Source: Novosphingobium kunmingense (GTDB taxonomy: Bacteria > Pseudomonadota > Alphaproteobacteria > Sphingomonadales > Sphingomonadaceae). Taken from it: 64,000 nucleotides of DNA. The first letter of the stretch is position 1, and every line of letters begins with the position of its first letter. The position numbers and the translations under genes were made by a program. Positions 55,284-64,000 of this stretch are shown piece by piece. Location: the NCBI RefSeq assembly GCF_002813245.1, contig NZ_PHUF01000002.1, positions 868,001 to 932,000 on the forward strand, given 5' to 3'. Under the pieces are notes generated by a model, which saw nothing but the letters and a program-made list of their open reading frames with translations, searched no databases and was not told where the DNA came from.

Positions 55284-56623
55284 CGCATCAGGACCAGTTC
55301 CTCGGCCATCGAGGGGTGCAGCGCCACGGTTGCGTCGAAGTCCGCCTTGGTTAGCTTTGCCTGGACCGCAATTGCGGCGGCCTGGAGGATTTCGGGCGCC
55401 TCCGGCCCGATCATGTGAATGCCCAGGATCCGGTCGGTGCCCGCATCGACGACCAGTTTGTAGAGACCGCGTTCCTGGCGGCTGGCAAAGACGTTCTTCA
55501 TCGGCCGGAAGTCGCTGGTGTAGATCTTCACGTTGCCGAACTGGTTGCGCGCCTGCCCTTCGGTCAGCCCGACCGAGGCCAGCGGCGGCTGCGAGAATAC
55601 GGCGCTGGGAATGCAGTCGTAGGCGATCGCGCGCGGGTTGTTGCCGAACAGCGCATCGGCCACCGCGTGGCCTTCGCGGATGGCGATCGGGGTAAGCTGG
55701 ACCCGGTCGGTCACGTCGCCGACGGCGTAGATGCTCTCGCAGCTCGTGCGGCTGAGTTCGTCGACCGGGATCTGGCCCTTGTCGCCCAGTTGCACGCCCG
55801 CCGTCTCGAGGCCCAGCCCGTCGGTGTTGGGGCGGCGCCCCGTGGCCACCAGCACGACGTCGGCCGGGACCGGATCGTGATCGCCAACCCACACCAGCAG
55901 CGAGCCGTCCTCCTGCTTCTCGACCTTCTTGATCGGGCAGTTGAACTTGTACTCGATCCCGCGCGCCATGGTGATCTGGAGCAGGCGGTCGCGCAGTGCC
56001 TCGTCATAGCCGCGCAGCAGGGTTTCGCTGCGATTGACCACGGTGACATGGCTGCCCAACGCGTTGAAGATGCCGGCAAACTCCATCGCGATATAGCCGG
56101 CGCCCTGCACGATCACGCGGCGCGGCAGCTCGGGAAGGTGGAACACTTCGTTCGACGTGATGCAGTGCTCGTTGCCCGGGAAATCGGGCATGACAGGCCA
56201 GGCGCCGGTGGCAACGAGGATGTATTTCGCGCTGACCTCGCGGCCCGAGGCGAGCCGCACCGTGTTCGGTCCCGTCACGGTCGCGCGCTGCTTGAAATGC
56301 TCGACCTTGTGGTTGTCGAGCGTGGCTGTGTAGGCGACTTCGAGCCGGTCGACATCGCGCAGCACGGTGTCGCGCAGCACGGCCCAGTCGAAACTCATCC
56401 CCTCGACCGACCAGCCGTAGTGCGAGGCGTCCTGCAGTTCCTCGGCGAAGTGGGACCCATAGACCAGCAGCTTCTTGGGCACGCAGCCACGGATCACGCA
56501 GGTGCCGCCGATGCGGAACTCTTCCGCCACGGCCACCCGTGCCCCGTGGGACGCCGCGATCCGGCTGGCGCGAACCCCGCCCGAGCCGGCGCCAATGACG
56601 AAAAGGTCGTAGTCGAATTCCAC
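55280..56623 (-). CDS. gor: Glutathione-disulfide reductase
   Basis: FAD-dependent NADPH:GSSG reductase of 447 residues. It has the FAD motif LFVIGAGSGGVRASRIAA, the redox disulfide GGTCVIRGCVPKKLLVYG, the NAD(P)-binding IVQGAGYIAMEFAGIFNALG, and the C-terminal HMIGPEAPEILQAAAIA with an active-site HPSMAEELV. The start is a GTG at 56623 directly before the family N-terminus; the frame is open to 56704 but with no homology. Confidence 0.95.
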   Translation of the reverse strand: MEFDYDLFVIGAGSGGVRASRIAASHGARVAVAEEFRIGGTCVIRGCVPKKLLVYGSHFAEELQDASHYGWSVEGMSFDWAVLRDTVLRDVDRLEVAYTATLDNHKVEHFKQRATVTGPNTVRLASGREVSAKYILVATGAWPVMPDFPGNEHCITSNEVFHLPELPRRVIVQGAGYIAMEFAGIFNALGSHVTVVNRSETLLRGYDEALRDRLLQITMARGIEYKFNCPIKKVEKQEDGSLLVWVGDHDPVPADVVLVATGRRPNTDGLGLETAGVQLGDKGQIPVDELSRTSCESIYAVGDVTDRVQLTPIAIREGHAVADALFGNNPRAIAYDCIPSAVFSQPPLASVGLTEGQARNQFGNVKIYTSDFRPMKNVFASRQERGLYKLVVDAGTDRILGIHMIGPEAPEILQAAAIAVQAKLTKADFDATVALHPSMAEELVLMR

Positions 56624-56865
56624 TGCGGCTTGTCCTTGCTCTTTTCCAGAATCGCGTGCGGCGCGGTCGTGCCGGGATATGGGCGGCGCACGGCCAAGTG
56701 GCAATGCGGGGCCAGCGTTTCGTCTCGCGACTGGCCCGATCGTTTAATCTCTACTCTTTTAGTCGACATTTAGGAACGGCTCGCCGCTGCAGGCTTTCAA
56801 AGGCCGACGCTGTGCAGAAGTCTCTGCCAGCGACCACCCCTGGACGCGATCACGGAGACAGGCCA

Positions 56866-57531
56866 ATGCCCCTATTGCCCCCGCCCGCCAAGCCGGTCGA
56901 TCCGGCCATTCTTCTCGTCCCGGGCCTCGGCGACAGCGGCCCTTCGCACTGGCAGACGCTGTGGGAGCACGAGCTCGACGCGGCCTCCAAGGTGGAGCTC
57001 GGCGACTGGGAAAGGCCGCACCGCAACACCTGGGTCAACAAGCTGAATCTTGCCATCCACCGGGCCGGACGCCCGGTCATCCTGGTGGCGCACAGCCTCG
57101 GCTGCCTGGCGGTGGCCTGGTGGGCGCACTATGAGCAGCCGCAGCGGGGCGATCCGGTGCTGGGCGCCTTGCTGGTCGCTCCGCCCGAGGCCGACTTCTT
57201 CCCGCGCGACGAACGGCTCAATCCCTTCGCTCCGGTGCCGGTCGATCCATTGCCGTTCGAGAGCCTGCTGATCGCCAGCCGCAACGACCCGTGGATGAAC
57301 TTCCACACCGCAGCGTGGCTGGCCAGCCACTGGAAGTCGGACCTCGTCGACCTTGGCGAAGCGGGCCATATCAACGCCGATTCCGGCCTCGGCCTGTGGC
57401 ACGAAGGCCTGGCGCTGCTCGACCGGCTTAAGGCGCGCATCGGTGCCGGCAATGCGGGCCACAACCCGGCGGAGCGGATCGCGACCGGCCGCCTCGGCCT
57501 GCCCAGCCACTTCGCCGCCGGCGCTAGTTGA
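56866..57531 (+). CDS. RBBP9/YdeN-family alpha/beta hydrolase
   Basis: A 221-residue serine hydrolase. It opens with LLVPGLGDSGPSHWQTLWEHE, carries the nucleophile Ser in LVAHSLGCLAVAWW, the Asp in IASRNDPWMNF and the His in LGEAGHINADSGLG, so the triad is complete. The natural substrate is unknown. The end overlaps pgi by 8 bases. The 242-base gap upstream (56624-56865) has an AT-rich patch near 56747-56775 but no convincing promoter. Confidence 0.88.
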   Translation: MPLLPPPAKPVDPAILLVPGLGDSGPSHWQTLWEHELDAASKVELGDWERPHRNTWVNKLNLAIHRAGRPVILVAHSLGCLAVAWWAHYEQPQRGDPVLGALLVAPPEADFFPRDERLNPFAPVPVDPLPFESLLIASRNDPWMNFHTAAWLASHWKSDLVDLGEAGHINADSGLGLWHEGLALLDRLKARIGAGNAGHNPAERIATGRLGLPSHFAAGAS

Positions 57532-59038
57532 TCCCGGCGGCGTCGAGCAGGGCTTCGGTGCTCGGATCGAACCGGGCGCTGCCGGCAACGATCGACTTTG
57601 CGATCTCCTTGCCCAGCTCGACGCCGAATTGGTCGAACGAATTGATCCCGAGCAGCACGCCGTTGCAGAAGGTGCGGTGTTCGTGGAACGCGATCAGCGC
57701 ACCTAGCGTGGCGGGATTGAGATCCTCGCACAGGATCGTCGCGCTCGGCCGGTCGCCCGGATAGGCGCGGGCGCCGTCTTTCGCCGCCTTGCCGGCCATC
57801 AGCGCCGCCCCTTGCGCAAAGCAGTTGGCCAGCAGGTTGCGGTGGTGCGCCGGGTCGAGGCTGTCGCCGGGGATGATCGCGGCGATGAAATCGACCGGAA
57901 CCAGGTTGGTCCCCTGGTGGAGCAACTGGAAAACCGCGTGCTGCGCGTCGGTCCCCACCCCGCCCCAAGTGATCGGCGCGGTCGGCCCGTCGACCGGCTG
58001 GCCGTCCAATGTCACAGACTTGCCGTTCGATTCCATTTCGAGCTGCTGCAGATAGCTTGGCAGCAGACGCAGCCGCTCGTCGTAGGCGAAGACCGCGCGG
58101 GTCTGGCAGCCGCGCAGGCGGGTATAATAGAGGTCGGCAAAGGCCGCGCGCAGCGGCAGGTTGGCAAGGCCGTCGGTGTCGCGGAAATGCTCGTCCATGG
58201 CCGCCGCGCCGTCGAGGAACTCGGCGAAGTCCTGCCAGCCCAGCGCCAGCGCGATCGGAAAGCCGATCGACGACCACAGCGAATACCGCCCGCCGACGCT
58301 TTCCGCGAAGGGCAGGACGCGGGTTTCATCGACGCCCCATTCGACCGCCTTGTCCGGCGCCGCGGTCAGCGCAATCACCCGGCCAAAGGGATCCGCGACT
58401 CCACCCGCCTTCAGCCAGTCGAGCGCCGACTGCGCGTTGGTCATCGTCTCGGTGGTGGTGAAGGTCTTCGAGGCGACGGCGATCAGCGTGGTCGCCGGAT
58501 CGCAGGCCCTGAACGCCTCCTCCAGCGCGCAGCCGTCGATATTGGCGACGACGTGGACGTCGACCCGGGCTTCGTCTCGGGTCAGGGCATCGACGGCAAG
58601 GTTCGGCCCCAATGCCGATCCGCCGATCCCGATGTGGATCAGGTGCCTGACCTCGCCCAGCACGCCAGCGTGGATCGCCTCGACCAGGCCCTTCATGCGC
58701 AGGTGCAGCGCGTGGGCCTCCTCGACGCTGGTCTCGCGCCCGACGCCGCGCAGCGCGGTGTGCTCGACCGCGCGGTCCTCGGTCACGTTGATGTGTTCGC
58801 CCGCGAACATGGCGGCGCGCCGTCCGGTAAACCCGGCAGCGTCGGCGAGGCTCGAGAATGCCCTGGCGTGCGCCGCGTCGAGATGCGTCTTCGACCAGTC
58901 GAAGCGGATCCTCCCGCCCGGCAGGGCCAGCGCGCTCGACCACGCGTCGAGCCTTCCGCTATCGGCGAACAAGTCCTTCAGCGCCGGCTTGGGCAAGGCG
59001 GCAAGGTCCGCCCAGAGCGCGCGGGTGGCATCGGTCAT
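57524..59038 (-). CDS. pgi: Glucose-6-phosphate isomerase
   Basis: Interconverts glucose 6-phosphate and fructose 6-phosphate. The 504-residue protein has IGIGGSALGPNLAVDAL, KTFTTTETMTNAQSALDWL, GGRYSLWSSIGFPIALALG, the catalytic Glu in QQLEMESNGKSVTLDG, and the His/Lys region FNQFGVELGKEIA in the form FDQFGVELGKEIA. Length is slightly shorter than E. coli (549) but normal for alphaproteobacteria. It is divergent from lepB across 164 bases. Confidence 0.96.
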   Translation of the reverse strand: MTDATRALWADLAALPKPALKDLFADSGRLDAWSSALALPGGRIRFDWSKTHLDAAHARAFSSLADAAGFTGRRAAMFAGEHINVTEDRAVEHTALRGVGRETSVEEAHALHLRMKGLVEAIHAGVLGEVRHLIHIGIGGSALGPNLAVDALTRDEARVDVHVVANIDGCALEEAFRACDPATTLIAVASKTFTTTETMTNAQSALDWLKAGGVADPFGRVIALTAAPDKAVEWGVDETRVLPFAESVGGRYSLWSSIGFPIALALGWQDFAEFLDGAAAMDEHFRDTDGLANLPLRAAFADLYYTRLRGCQTRAVFAYDERLRLLPSYLQQLEMESNGKSVTLDGQPVDGPTAPITWGGVGTDAQHAVFQLLHQGTNLVPVDFIAAIIPGDSLDPAHHRNLLANCFAQGAALMAGKAAKDGARAYPGDRPSATILCEDLNPATLGALIAFHEHRTFCNGVLLGINSFDQFGVELGKEIAKSIVAGSARFDPSTEALLDAAGIN

Positions 59039-59202
59039 CGTCTACTCCTCGGGTGCGGATCCGTGGGCCGCTATGGCCTGCAGAGGTGCCCTCGCCAAGC
59101 CGCCAATCGTATGCGAAGCGGCAAATCGACGGTTAGTGATATATTCATGCAATACACCTTAGCCCTTGACGGCAGACGCCTGCGCCAACATGGACGTGCC
59201 CC

Positions 59203-60054
59203 ATGACCGAAACCCCCGTCGCCACCGTGTCCGAAAGCGCCGCCAGCCCCGATTCCGGCAAGACCAAACCGGAAAAGAAGGAGGACAGCTTTCCCGTCTT
59301 CCTTCTGAAGCTGGTGCTGTTCGTGGCCGTGTTCCGCAGCTTCTTCCTGGCGCCGTTCTACATTCCCAGCGAATCGATGCTGCCGCGGCTGCTGGTCGGC
59401 GATTACCTGCTGCTGGCGAAGTGGCCCTATGGCTATTCGCGTCAAAGCCTGCCCTTCGGCGTGCCGCTGCTGCCCGAAAGCCGGATCTTCGCCAGCCAGC
59501 CCGAGCGGGGCGACGTCGTGGTGTTCAAGGCGCCGCCGTCGAACGACGAGGACTGGATCAAGCGCGTGATCGGGCTGCCCGGCGATACCGTGCAGATGAA
59601 GTCGGGCGTGCTGTGGCTCAACGGCGAGCCGGTGCCCAAGGTCCGCGTCGCCGATTTCGAGGCCGCGGTCAGCCCCAACACGCGCTGCTACTCGCCCGAA
59701 TTCCAGGCCCGCCTCGCCAACGGCACCGACGTGTGCCGTTATCCGCAATACCGGGAAACGCTCCCGGGCGGACGCAGCTACACCATTCTCGACTTCGGCC
59801 CGCGCGAGAACGACGATACCGATCCGGTGATCGTGCCCGAAGGCCGCGTCTTCCTGATGGGCGACAACCGCGACAATTCGGCCGACAGCCGGGTGCCCTT
59901 CGATCGCAATGGCCTTGGCGGGCCGGTGCCGCAGGACAACCTGCTGGGCCGCGCGCTGGTGATGATGTTCTCGACCGATGGCGGGGCCGAATGGCTCAAG
60001 CCCTGGACCTGGTTCAGCGCGGCCCGCTGGAACCGCCTTGGCGGCGGGTTCTGA
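59203..60054 (+). CDS. lepB: Signal peptidase I
   Basis: Inner-membrane endopeptidase removing Sec and Tat signal peptides. The 283-residue protein has a polar N-terminus, one membrane span (about residues 31-50), the catalytic Ser in FYIPSESMLPRLLVGDYLL, the Lys in DWIKRVIGLPGDTVQ, and the box D/E motif FLMGDNRDNSADSR. A single span instead of the two in E. coli is usual for the group. It is followed 7 bases later by rnc, the conserved lepB-rnc-era order. Confidence 0.95.
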   Translation: MTETPVATVSESAASPDSGKTKPEKKEDSFPVFLLKLVLFVAVFRSFFLAPFYIPSESMLPRLLVGDYLLLAKWPYGYSRQSLPFGVPLLPESRIFASQPERGDVVVFKAPPSNDEDWIKRVIGLPGDTVQMKSGVLWLNGEPVPKVRVADFEAAVSPNTRCYSPEFQARLANGTDVCRYPQYRETLPGGRSYTILDFGPRENDDTDPVIVPEGRVFLMGDNRDNSADSRVPFDRNGLGGPVPQDNLLGRALVMMFSTDGGAEWLKPWTWFSAARWNRLGGGF

Positions 60055-60061
60055 CCGGCCC

Positions 60062-60730
60062 GTGCTCAGCGCCGCCAGCCACGATTTCCTTGCCGACCTG
60101 ATCGGCAAGACGCCTGCCGACCGGGCTCTGTGGCTCGAGGCGCTGACCCACGGCAGCACCGGCGCCGAGCGCGATTACCAGCGGCTCGAGTTCCTTGGCG
60201 ACAGGGTGCTCGGCATGGTCATCGCCGAATGGCTCTACCAGCTCGAAAGCGCCGACGAAGGCCGCCTGTCGCAGCGCCTGAACGCGCTGGTCAGCCGCGC
60301 CACCTGCGCCAAGGTCGCCCGCGCGATCGGCCTTGCCGACCATATCCAGCTCGGCAAGCAGGCCCGCGAAGACGGCGGCCGCGACAGCGACAACATCCTG
60401 GGCGATGTTATGGAAGCGCTGATCGGCGCCAGCTTCGTCAGCGAAGGCTTCGAACCGACCCGCGACCTGATCCGCCGCCTGTGGACCGACATGGTGGGCG
60501 GCAAGACCGGCCAGGCCAAGCATCCCAAGTCTGCGCTGCAGGAATGGGCCGCGGGCAACCGCCGCAAGACGCCCGAATACCGGCTGGTCGAGCGCTCCGG
60601 CCCCGATCACGCCGCTCGCTTCACCGTGGCGGTCAGCGTCGGCGGCGTGGGCGAAGCCGAGGCCACCGGCGCCTCGCTACGCGAGGCCGAAACCCTTGCC
60701 GCCACAGCTTTCATGCAGAGGTTCGGATGA
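60062..60730 (+). CDS. rnc: Ribonuclease III
   Basis: Cuts double-stranded RNA, including rRNA precursors. The 222-residue protein has the catalytic signature YQRLEFLGDRVLG, the second acidic cluster DNILGDVMEALIGA and a C-terminal dsRNA-binding domain (PKSALQEWAAGNRRKTPEYR, then TVAVSVGGVGEAEATG). The start is taken as the GTG at 60062, 8 bases past the lepB stop; no ATG fits. The end overlaps era by ATGA. Confidence 0.94.
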   Translation: MLSAASHDFLADLIGKTPADRALWLEALTHGSTGAERDYQRLEFLGDRVLGMVIAEWLYQLESADEGRLSQRLNALVSRATCAKVARAIGLADHIQLGKQAREDGGRDSDNILGDVMEALIGASFVSEGFEPTRDLIRRLWTDMVGGKTGQAKHPKSALQEWAAGNRRKTPEYRLVERSGPDHAARFTVAVSVGGVGEAEATGASLREAETLAATAFMQRFG

Positions 60731-61620
60731 CACAACACTGCGGTCTCGTCGCCGTGCTCGGCGCGCCCAACGCGGGCAAGTCCACGCTGGTCAACGCGCT
60801 TGTCGGCCAGAAGGTCGCAATCGTCAGCGCCAAGGCGCAGACCACCCGCGCGCGCCTGATGGGCATCGCGCTGGAGGGCGAGACCCAGATCATCCTCGCC
60901 GATACGCCGGGGCTGTTCGCGCCCAAGCGCCGGCTCGACCGCGCGATGGTCAACGCCGCCTGGGAAGGCGCGGTGGAAGCCGACGCGATCCTGCTGGTGG
61001 TCGACGGCCGCAAGAAGAAGCGCGATTACCTCGCCCCGATCCTCGAAAGCCTCAAGGATCGCCCCGAGCGCAAGATCCTCGTCCTCAACAAGGTCGACGA
61101 GACGGCGAAGGAGCCGCTGCTCGTCGCCGCGCAGGACCTGGCGGGCGACGGCCAGTTTTCCGAAGTGTTCTTCGTCTCCGCCCTGACCGGCGACGGCGTG
61201 CCCGAGTTGAAGACGCGCCTGGCCGCGCTGATGCCGGAAGGGCCGTGGCACTATCCCGAAGATCAGGTCTCGGACGCCAGCGAGCGGCTGCTTGCCTGCG
61301 AGATCACGCGTGAGCAGCTTTACCGCCAGCTTCACGACGAATTGCCCTATGACAGCGTGGTCCGTCCCGAAAGCTACACCACGCGCAAGGACGGCTCGGT
61401 CGAGATCCACCAGCAGATCGTCATCGCCCGCGACAGCCAGAAGGGAATTGTCCTCGGCAAGGGCGGCACCAAGCTGAAGGCCATCGGCGAAGCCGCGCGC
61501 AAGGAGCTGGCCGACCTGCTGGGCACGAAGGTCCACCTGTTCCTCCACGTCAAGGTCGACGAGCGGTGGAGCGAGGACAAGGAAATCTACGAGGAACTGG
61601 GGCTCGACTGGGTGCGCTAG
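60727..61620 (+). CDS. era: GTPase Era
   Basis: Essential GTPase for 30S assembly. The 297-residue protein has G1 LGAPNAGKSTLVNALVG, the switch AKAQTTRARLMGI, G3 LADTPGLF, G4 LNKVDE and a C-terminal KH domain (GKGGTKLKAIGEAARKELADLL) that binds the 16S 3-prime end. The ATG at 60727 overlaps rnc. The frame is open to 60130 in a different reading of rnc, which is not real. The stop shares CTAG with the minus-strand HTH gene. Confidence 0.97.
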   Translation: MTQHCGLVAVLGAPNAGKSTLVNALVGQKVAIVSAKAQTTRARLMGIALEGETQIILADTPGLFAPKRRLDRAMVNAAWEGAVEADAILLVVDGRKKKRDYLAPILESLKDRPERKILVLNKVDETAKEPLLVAAQDLAGDGQFSEVFFVSALTGDGVPELKTRLAALMPEGPWHYPEDQVSDASERLLACEITREQLYRQLHDELPYDSVVRPESYTTRKDGSVEIHQQIVIARDSQKGIVLGKGGTKLKAIGEAARKELADLLGTKVHLFLHVKVDERWSEDKEIYEELGLDWVR

Positions 61621-61796
61621 CGCAGCTTGGCGATCCCGATGCCGTCGATCTTGGCTCGTTCCTTGGTCGATTCCTCGCTGCGGTTCAGTGCCTTGGCGAT
61701 TTCCTTCAGGCCCTTGCCCTTGGCTGCAAGCGTGCGCAGCTTGGCGACCTCGTCGGCCTTCCAGGGCTGCTTGTGCCTGGCGAACTTGTCCGACAT
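61617..61796 (-). CDS. 59-residue HTH protein coupled to topA
   Basis: The ATG at 61796 overlaps the topA stop by one base (TGATG). The protein is basic and reads as a short helix-turn-helix: PWKADEVAKLRTLAAKGKG then LKEIAKALNRSEESTKERA, a pattern like the Myb/GcrA-type small DNA-binding domains of alphaproteobacteria. It should be translated by ribosomes that finish topA, suggesting a nucleoid or topology-linked role, which is inference. Confidence 0.7.
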   Translation of the reverse strand: MSDKFARHKQPWKADEVAKLRTLAAKGKGLKEIAKALNRSEESTKERAKIDGIGIAKLR

Positions 61797-64000
61797 CACG
61801 CTTCCGCCTTCTTCTTGGCCGGAGCCTTCTTGGCGGCAGGCTTCTTGGCCGGGGCCTTCTTCTTCGGCGCGGCCTTCTTCGTGCCCTTGGCCGGCCCCTT
61901 GGCGGCGCGTTCGGTGATCAGGACCACCGCCTCTTCCTCGGTCAGGTCCTCGGGCTTCTTGTCGCGCGGCAGGGTGGCGTTGGTGGTGCCGTCGGTGACG
62001 TAGGGGCCATAGCGCCCCGCCATCAGCTTGATCGGGCCGCCGCTTTCGGGGTGGTTCCCGAAGGTCTTGAGCGGTTCCGCCGGGGTACGCTGCCCCCTGC
62101 CCCCGCCGTTGGCCGCCTCGGCGAGCTTGGCGACTGCGCTGTTCATGCCGGTCTCGAACACTTCTGCGGTGCCGCGCAGCTTGGCGTACTTCCCGTTGTG
62201 GGCAAGATAGGGGCCATAGCGCCCGATCGCCGCTGTGATCGGCTCGCCCGTTTCGGGGTGCGGGCCGATGGTGCGCGGCAGGCTGAGCAGCTTGACCGCC
62301 CAATCCACGTCCAGCTCCGGGATATCCTTGGGGATCGAGGCACGCTTCGCCTCCTTGCCATCGCCGATCTGGATATAGGGGCCGAACCGCCCCGCCTTGC
62401 GCAGGATCGGTTCGCCGGTTTCGGGGTGCTTGCCCACCTCGCCGTCCTCGCCCGCGTCCTGCGACCCGCCCGGCTGGGCGAACTTGCGAGTGTACTTGCA
62501 CTCCGGATAGTTGACGCAGGCGACGAAGGCGCCGTAGCGTCCGCCGCGCAGGGACAGCCGTCCTCCGCTGCGCCCCTCGGCCTCGCACAGCGGGCAGCGG
62601 CGCGGGTCTGAGCCGTCCTCGGTCGGCGGGAACAGGTAGTCGGAGAGGAACTCGTCGAGCGCTTCTGTCACTTCGGAAGGCTTGCGCTCCATGACCTCGT
62701 CGCTCTTGGGCTTGAAGTCCTTCCAGAACTTGGCGAGCAGGTCCTTCCAGGCCTCGCGCCCACCCGAAACGTCGTCGAGTTCGTCCTCCATACCGGCAGT
62801 GAAATCGTAGCCGACGTAGCGCGGGAAGAAGCGTTCGAGAAACGCGGTCAGCAGGCGTCCCGATTCCTCGGCAAAGAAGCGGTTCTTTTCGGTGCGGACA
62901 TAGGCGCGATCCTTGATCACCTGGATCGTCGCGGCATAGGTCGAGGGGCGGCCGATGCCGAGCTCCTCCAGCCGCTTGACCAGTGTCGCTTCCGAATAGC
63001 GCGGCGGCGGCTGGGTGAAGTGCTGGGTGGCGTCGACGCCCTGCTTGGCGGGCTGATCGCCCTTGTTGAGGACCGGCAGCATGGCGCCGTCATCCTCGTC
63101 GTCCGCCGGCTTGGCGTCGAGCGTTTCGTCATAAACCGCCAGGAAGCCCGGGAACTTGATCACCTGGCCGGTGGCGCGCAGTTCGTGCTTGCCGGTGCCG
63201 TCGCGCAGGGTAACGGTGGTGCGCTCGATATTGGCGCTGGCCATCTGGCTGGCGATGGCGCGCTTCCAGATCAATTCATAAAGCCGCGCTTCATCGCCGC
63301 TTCCGTGGCGGTCCTTGGCGAAATCGGTCGGGCGGATCGCCTCGTGCGCTTCCTGCGCGTTCTTGGCTTTCGATTCGTAATGCCGGGGCTTTTCCGGGAG
63401 ATAATGGCCATTGTTATAGCGATCGCTGATCGCCTTGCGCGCCGCGGATATGGCGCTGGAATCCATCTGCACGCCATCGGTACGCATGTAGGTGATGGCG
63501 CCCGCTTCATACAGCGACTGCGCCACGCGCATGGTGTGGCTGGCCGAAAAGCCCAGCTTGCGCGCCGCTTCCATCTGCAGGGTCGACGTGGTGAACGGCG
63601 GATAGGGGTTGCGCCGGGTCGGCCGGGTCTCGACCTCGTCGACGGCGAAGGTCGCGGCCTCGACCGCGGCCTTGGCCTTGTCCGCCGCGCCCTTGTCGCC
63701 CAGGGTCAGCTTGTCGAGCTTCTGGCCGTCAAACTTGACCAGCCGCGCCGGAAACTGCGTGCCCAGATGCTCCAGCCGGGCGATGACCGACCAGTATTCC
63801 TGCGGGCGGAACGCCTCGATCTCGCGCTCGCGCTCGACGATCAGGCGCAGCGCGACCGACTGGACGCGCCCCGCGCTCTTGGCGCCGGGCAGCTTGCGCC
63901 ACAGCACCGGCGACAAGGTGAAGCCGAACAGATAGTCCAGTGCGCGGCGGGCGAGATAGGCGTCGATCAGATCCTGGTCGAGCTCGCGCGGAGCCTTCAT
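61796..64000 (-). CDS. topA: DNA topoisomerase I, C-terminal part (runs off the right edge)
   Basis: About 734 residues are inside the window; the N-terminal TOPRIM domain lies beyond the right edge. The ATG at the edge (64000) is internal, as E. coli TopA has about 150 residues before the corresponding RRALDYLVGF. Seen are SAGRVQSVALRLIVERE, the active-site Tyr in GAITYMRTDGVQMDSSAIS, a C4 zinc finger (CPLCEAEGRSGGRL to CVNYPECKYTRKF), three or four topo C-terminal repeats (AGRFGPYIQIGDG, IGRYGPYLAHNGKY, AGRYGPYVTDG) and a Lys/Ala-rich tail (AAPKKKAPAKKPAAKK). Confidence 0.95.
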   Translation of the reverse strand: MKAPRELDQDLIDAYLARRALDYLFGFTLSPVLWRKLPGAKSAGRVQSVALRLIVEREREIEAFRPQEYWSVIARLEHLGTQFPARLVKFDGQKLDKLTLGDKGAADKAKAAVEAATFAVDEVETRPTRRNPYPPFTTSTLQMEAARKLGFSASHTMRVAQSLYEAGAITYMRTDGVQMDSSAISAARKAISDRYNNGHYLPEKPRHYESKAKNAQEAHEAIRPTDFAKDRHGSGDEARLYELIWKRAIASQMASANIERTTVTLRDGTGKHELRATGQVIKFPGFLAVYDETLDAKPADDEDDGAMLPVLNKGDQPAKQGVDATQHFTQPPPRYSEATLVKRLEELGIGRPSTYAATIQVIKDRAYVRTEKNRFFAEESGRLLTAFLERFFPRYVGYDFTAGMEDELDDVSGGREAWKDLLAKFWKDFKPKSDEVMERKPSEVTEALDEFLSDYLFPPTEDGSDPRRCPLCEAEGRSGGRLSLRGGRYGAFVACVNYPECKYTRKFAQPGGSQDAGEDGEVGKHPETGEPILRKAGRFGPYIQIGDGKEAKRASIPKDIPELDVDWAVKLLSLPRTIGPHPETGEPITAAIGRYGPYLAHNGKYAKLRGTAEVFETGMNSAVAKLAEAANGGGRGQRTPAEPLKTFGNHPESGGPIKLMAGRYGPYVTDGTTNATLPRDKKPEDLTEEEAVVLITERAAKGPAKGTKKAAPKKKAPAKKPAAKKAPAKKKAEA

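Overview
The window is about 64 kb of gene-dense, high-GC chromosomal DNA from an alphaproteobacterium, most likely a member of the Sphingomonadales (Sphingomonadaceae or Erythrobacteraceae; the genus cannot be fixed from this). The assignment rests on gene order typical of that group, a DivL-type kinase carrying tyrosine in place of the phospho-histidine, an AddAB (not RecBCD) recombination pair, the AmgK/MurU route of cell-wall recycling, a LexA box of the alphaproteobacterial form GAAC-N7-GAAC, and a regulator of the ScfR family with TTTGCAAA-type sites. Almost everything is core genome: no insertion sequence, prophage, CRISPR array or toxin-antitoxin pair was recognised.

Layout. 1-7407 (minus strand): the classic translation/envelope cluster rpsB-tsf-pyrH-frr-uppS-cdsA-dxr-rseP-bamA, with bamA running off the left edge. 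7408-8020: an intergenic region with a structured rpsB leader, a LexA box and a perfect DnaA box in front of a small membrane protein. 7974-10840: phospholipid genes pssA-psd, a FabH-like synthase and tRNA-Tyr. 10841-15080: rlmB, a lipoprotein, argJ, an IMPase-family phosphatase and trxA. 15157-26085 (minus): a tightly overlapped block divL-tsaE-amgK-murU-addB-addA joining cell-cycle control, tRNA modification, peptidoglycan recycling and double-strand-break repair. 26135-31827: ahcY, a small secreted protein, a peroxiredoxin, a DUF3147 protein, a thioesterase, folE and a phospholipase D-like enzyme. 31991-33677: a lower-GC membrane protein beside tRNA-Arg. 33723-36280: mutT, two Flp pilins and an M48 protease. 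36385-42760: accA, xerD, two uncharacterised envelope proteins, aroK-aroB and a thioesterase. 43106-43978: an OmpA-type protein. 44035-53906: a complete propionyl-CoA to succinyl-CoA operon (pccB, mce, an enoyl-CoA hydratase, methylmalonyl-CoA mutase, bioB, pccA) and its divergent ScfR-type regulator. 53903-59038: an NAD-dependent reductase, a small membrane protein, glutathione reductase, an RBBP9-like hydrolase and pgi. 59203-64000: lepB-rnc-era on plus, then topA and a small HTH protein on minus.

The operons are compact: many genes overlap by ATGA, GTGA or TGATG, so translational coupling is likely widespread. Four convergent gene pairs end on one shared CTAG tetranucleotide. The items most worth following are the LexA-boxed small membrane protein (7769-8020), the hairpin that would hide the divL ribosome binding site, the operator repeats in front of the propionate regulator, the palindrome and overlapping hairpin in front of ahcY, and the low-GC gene next to tRNA-Arg.
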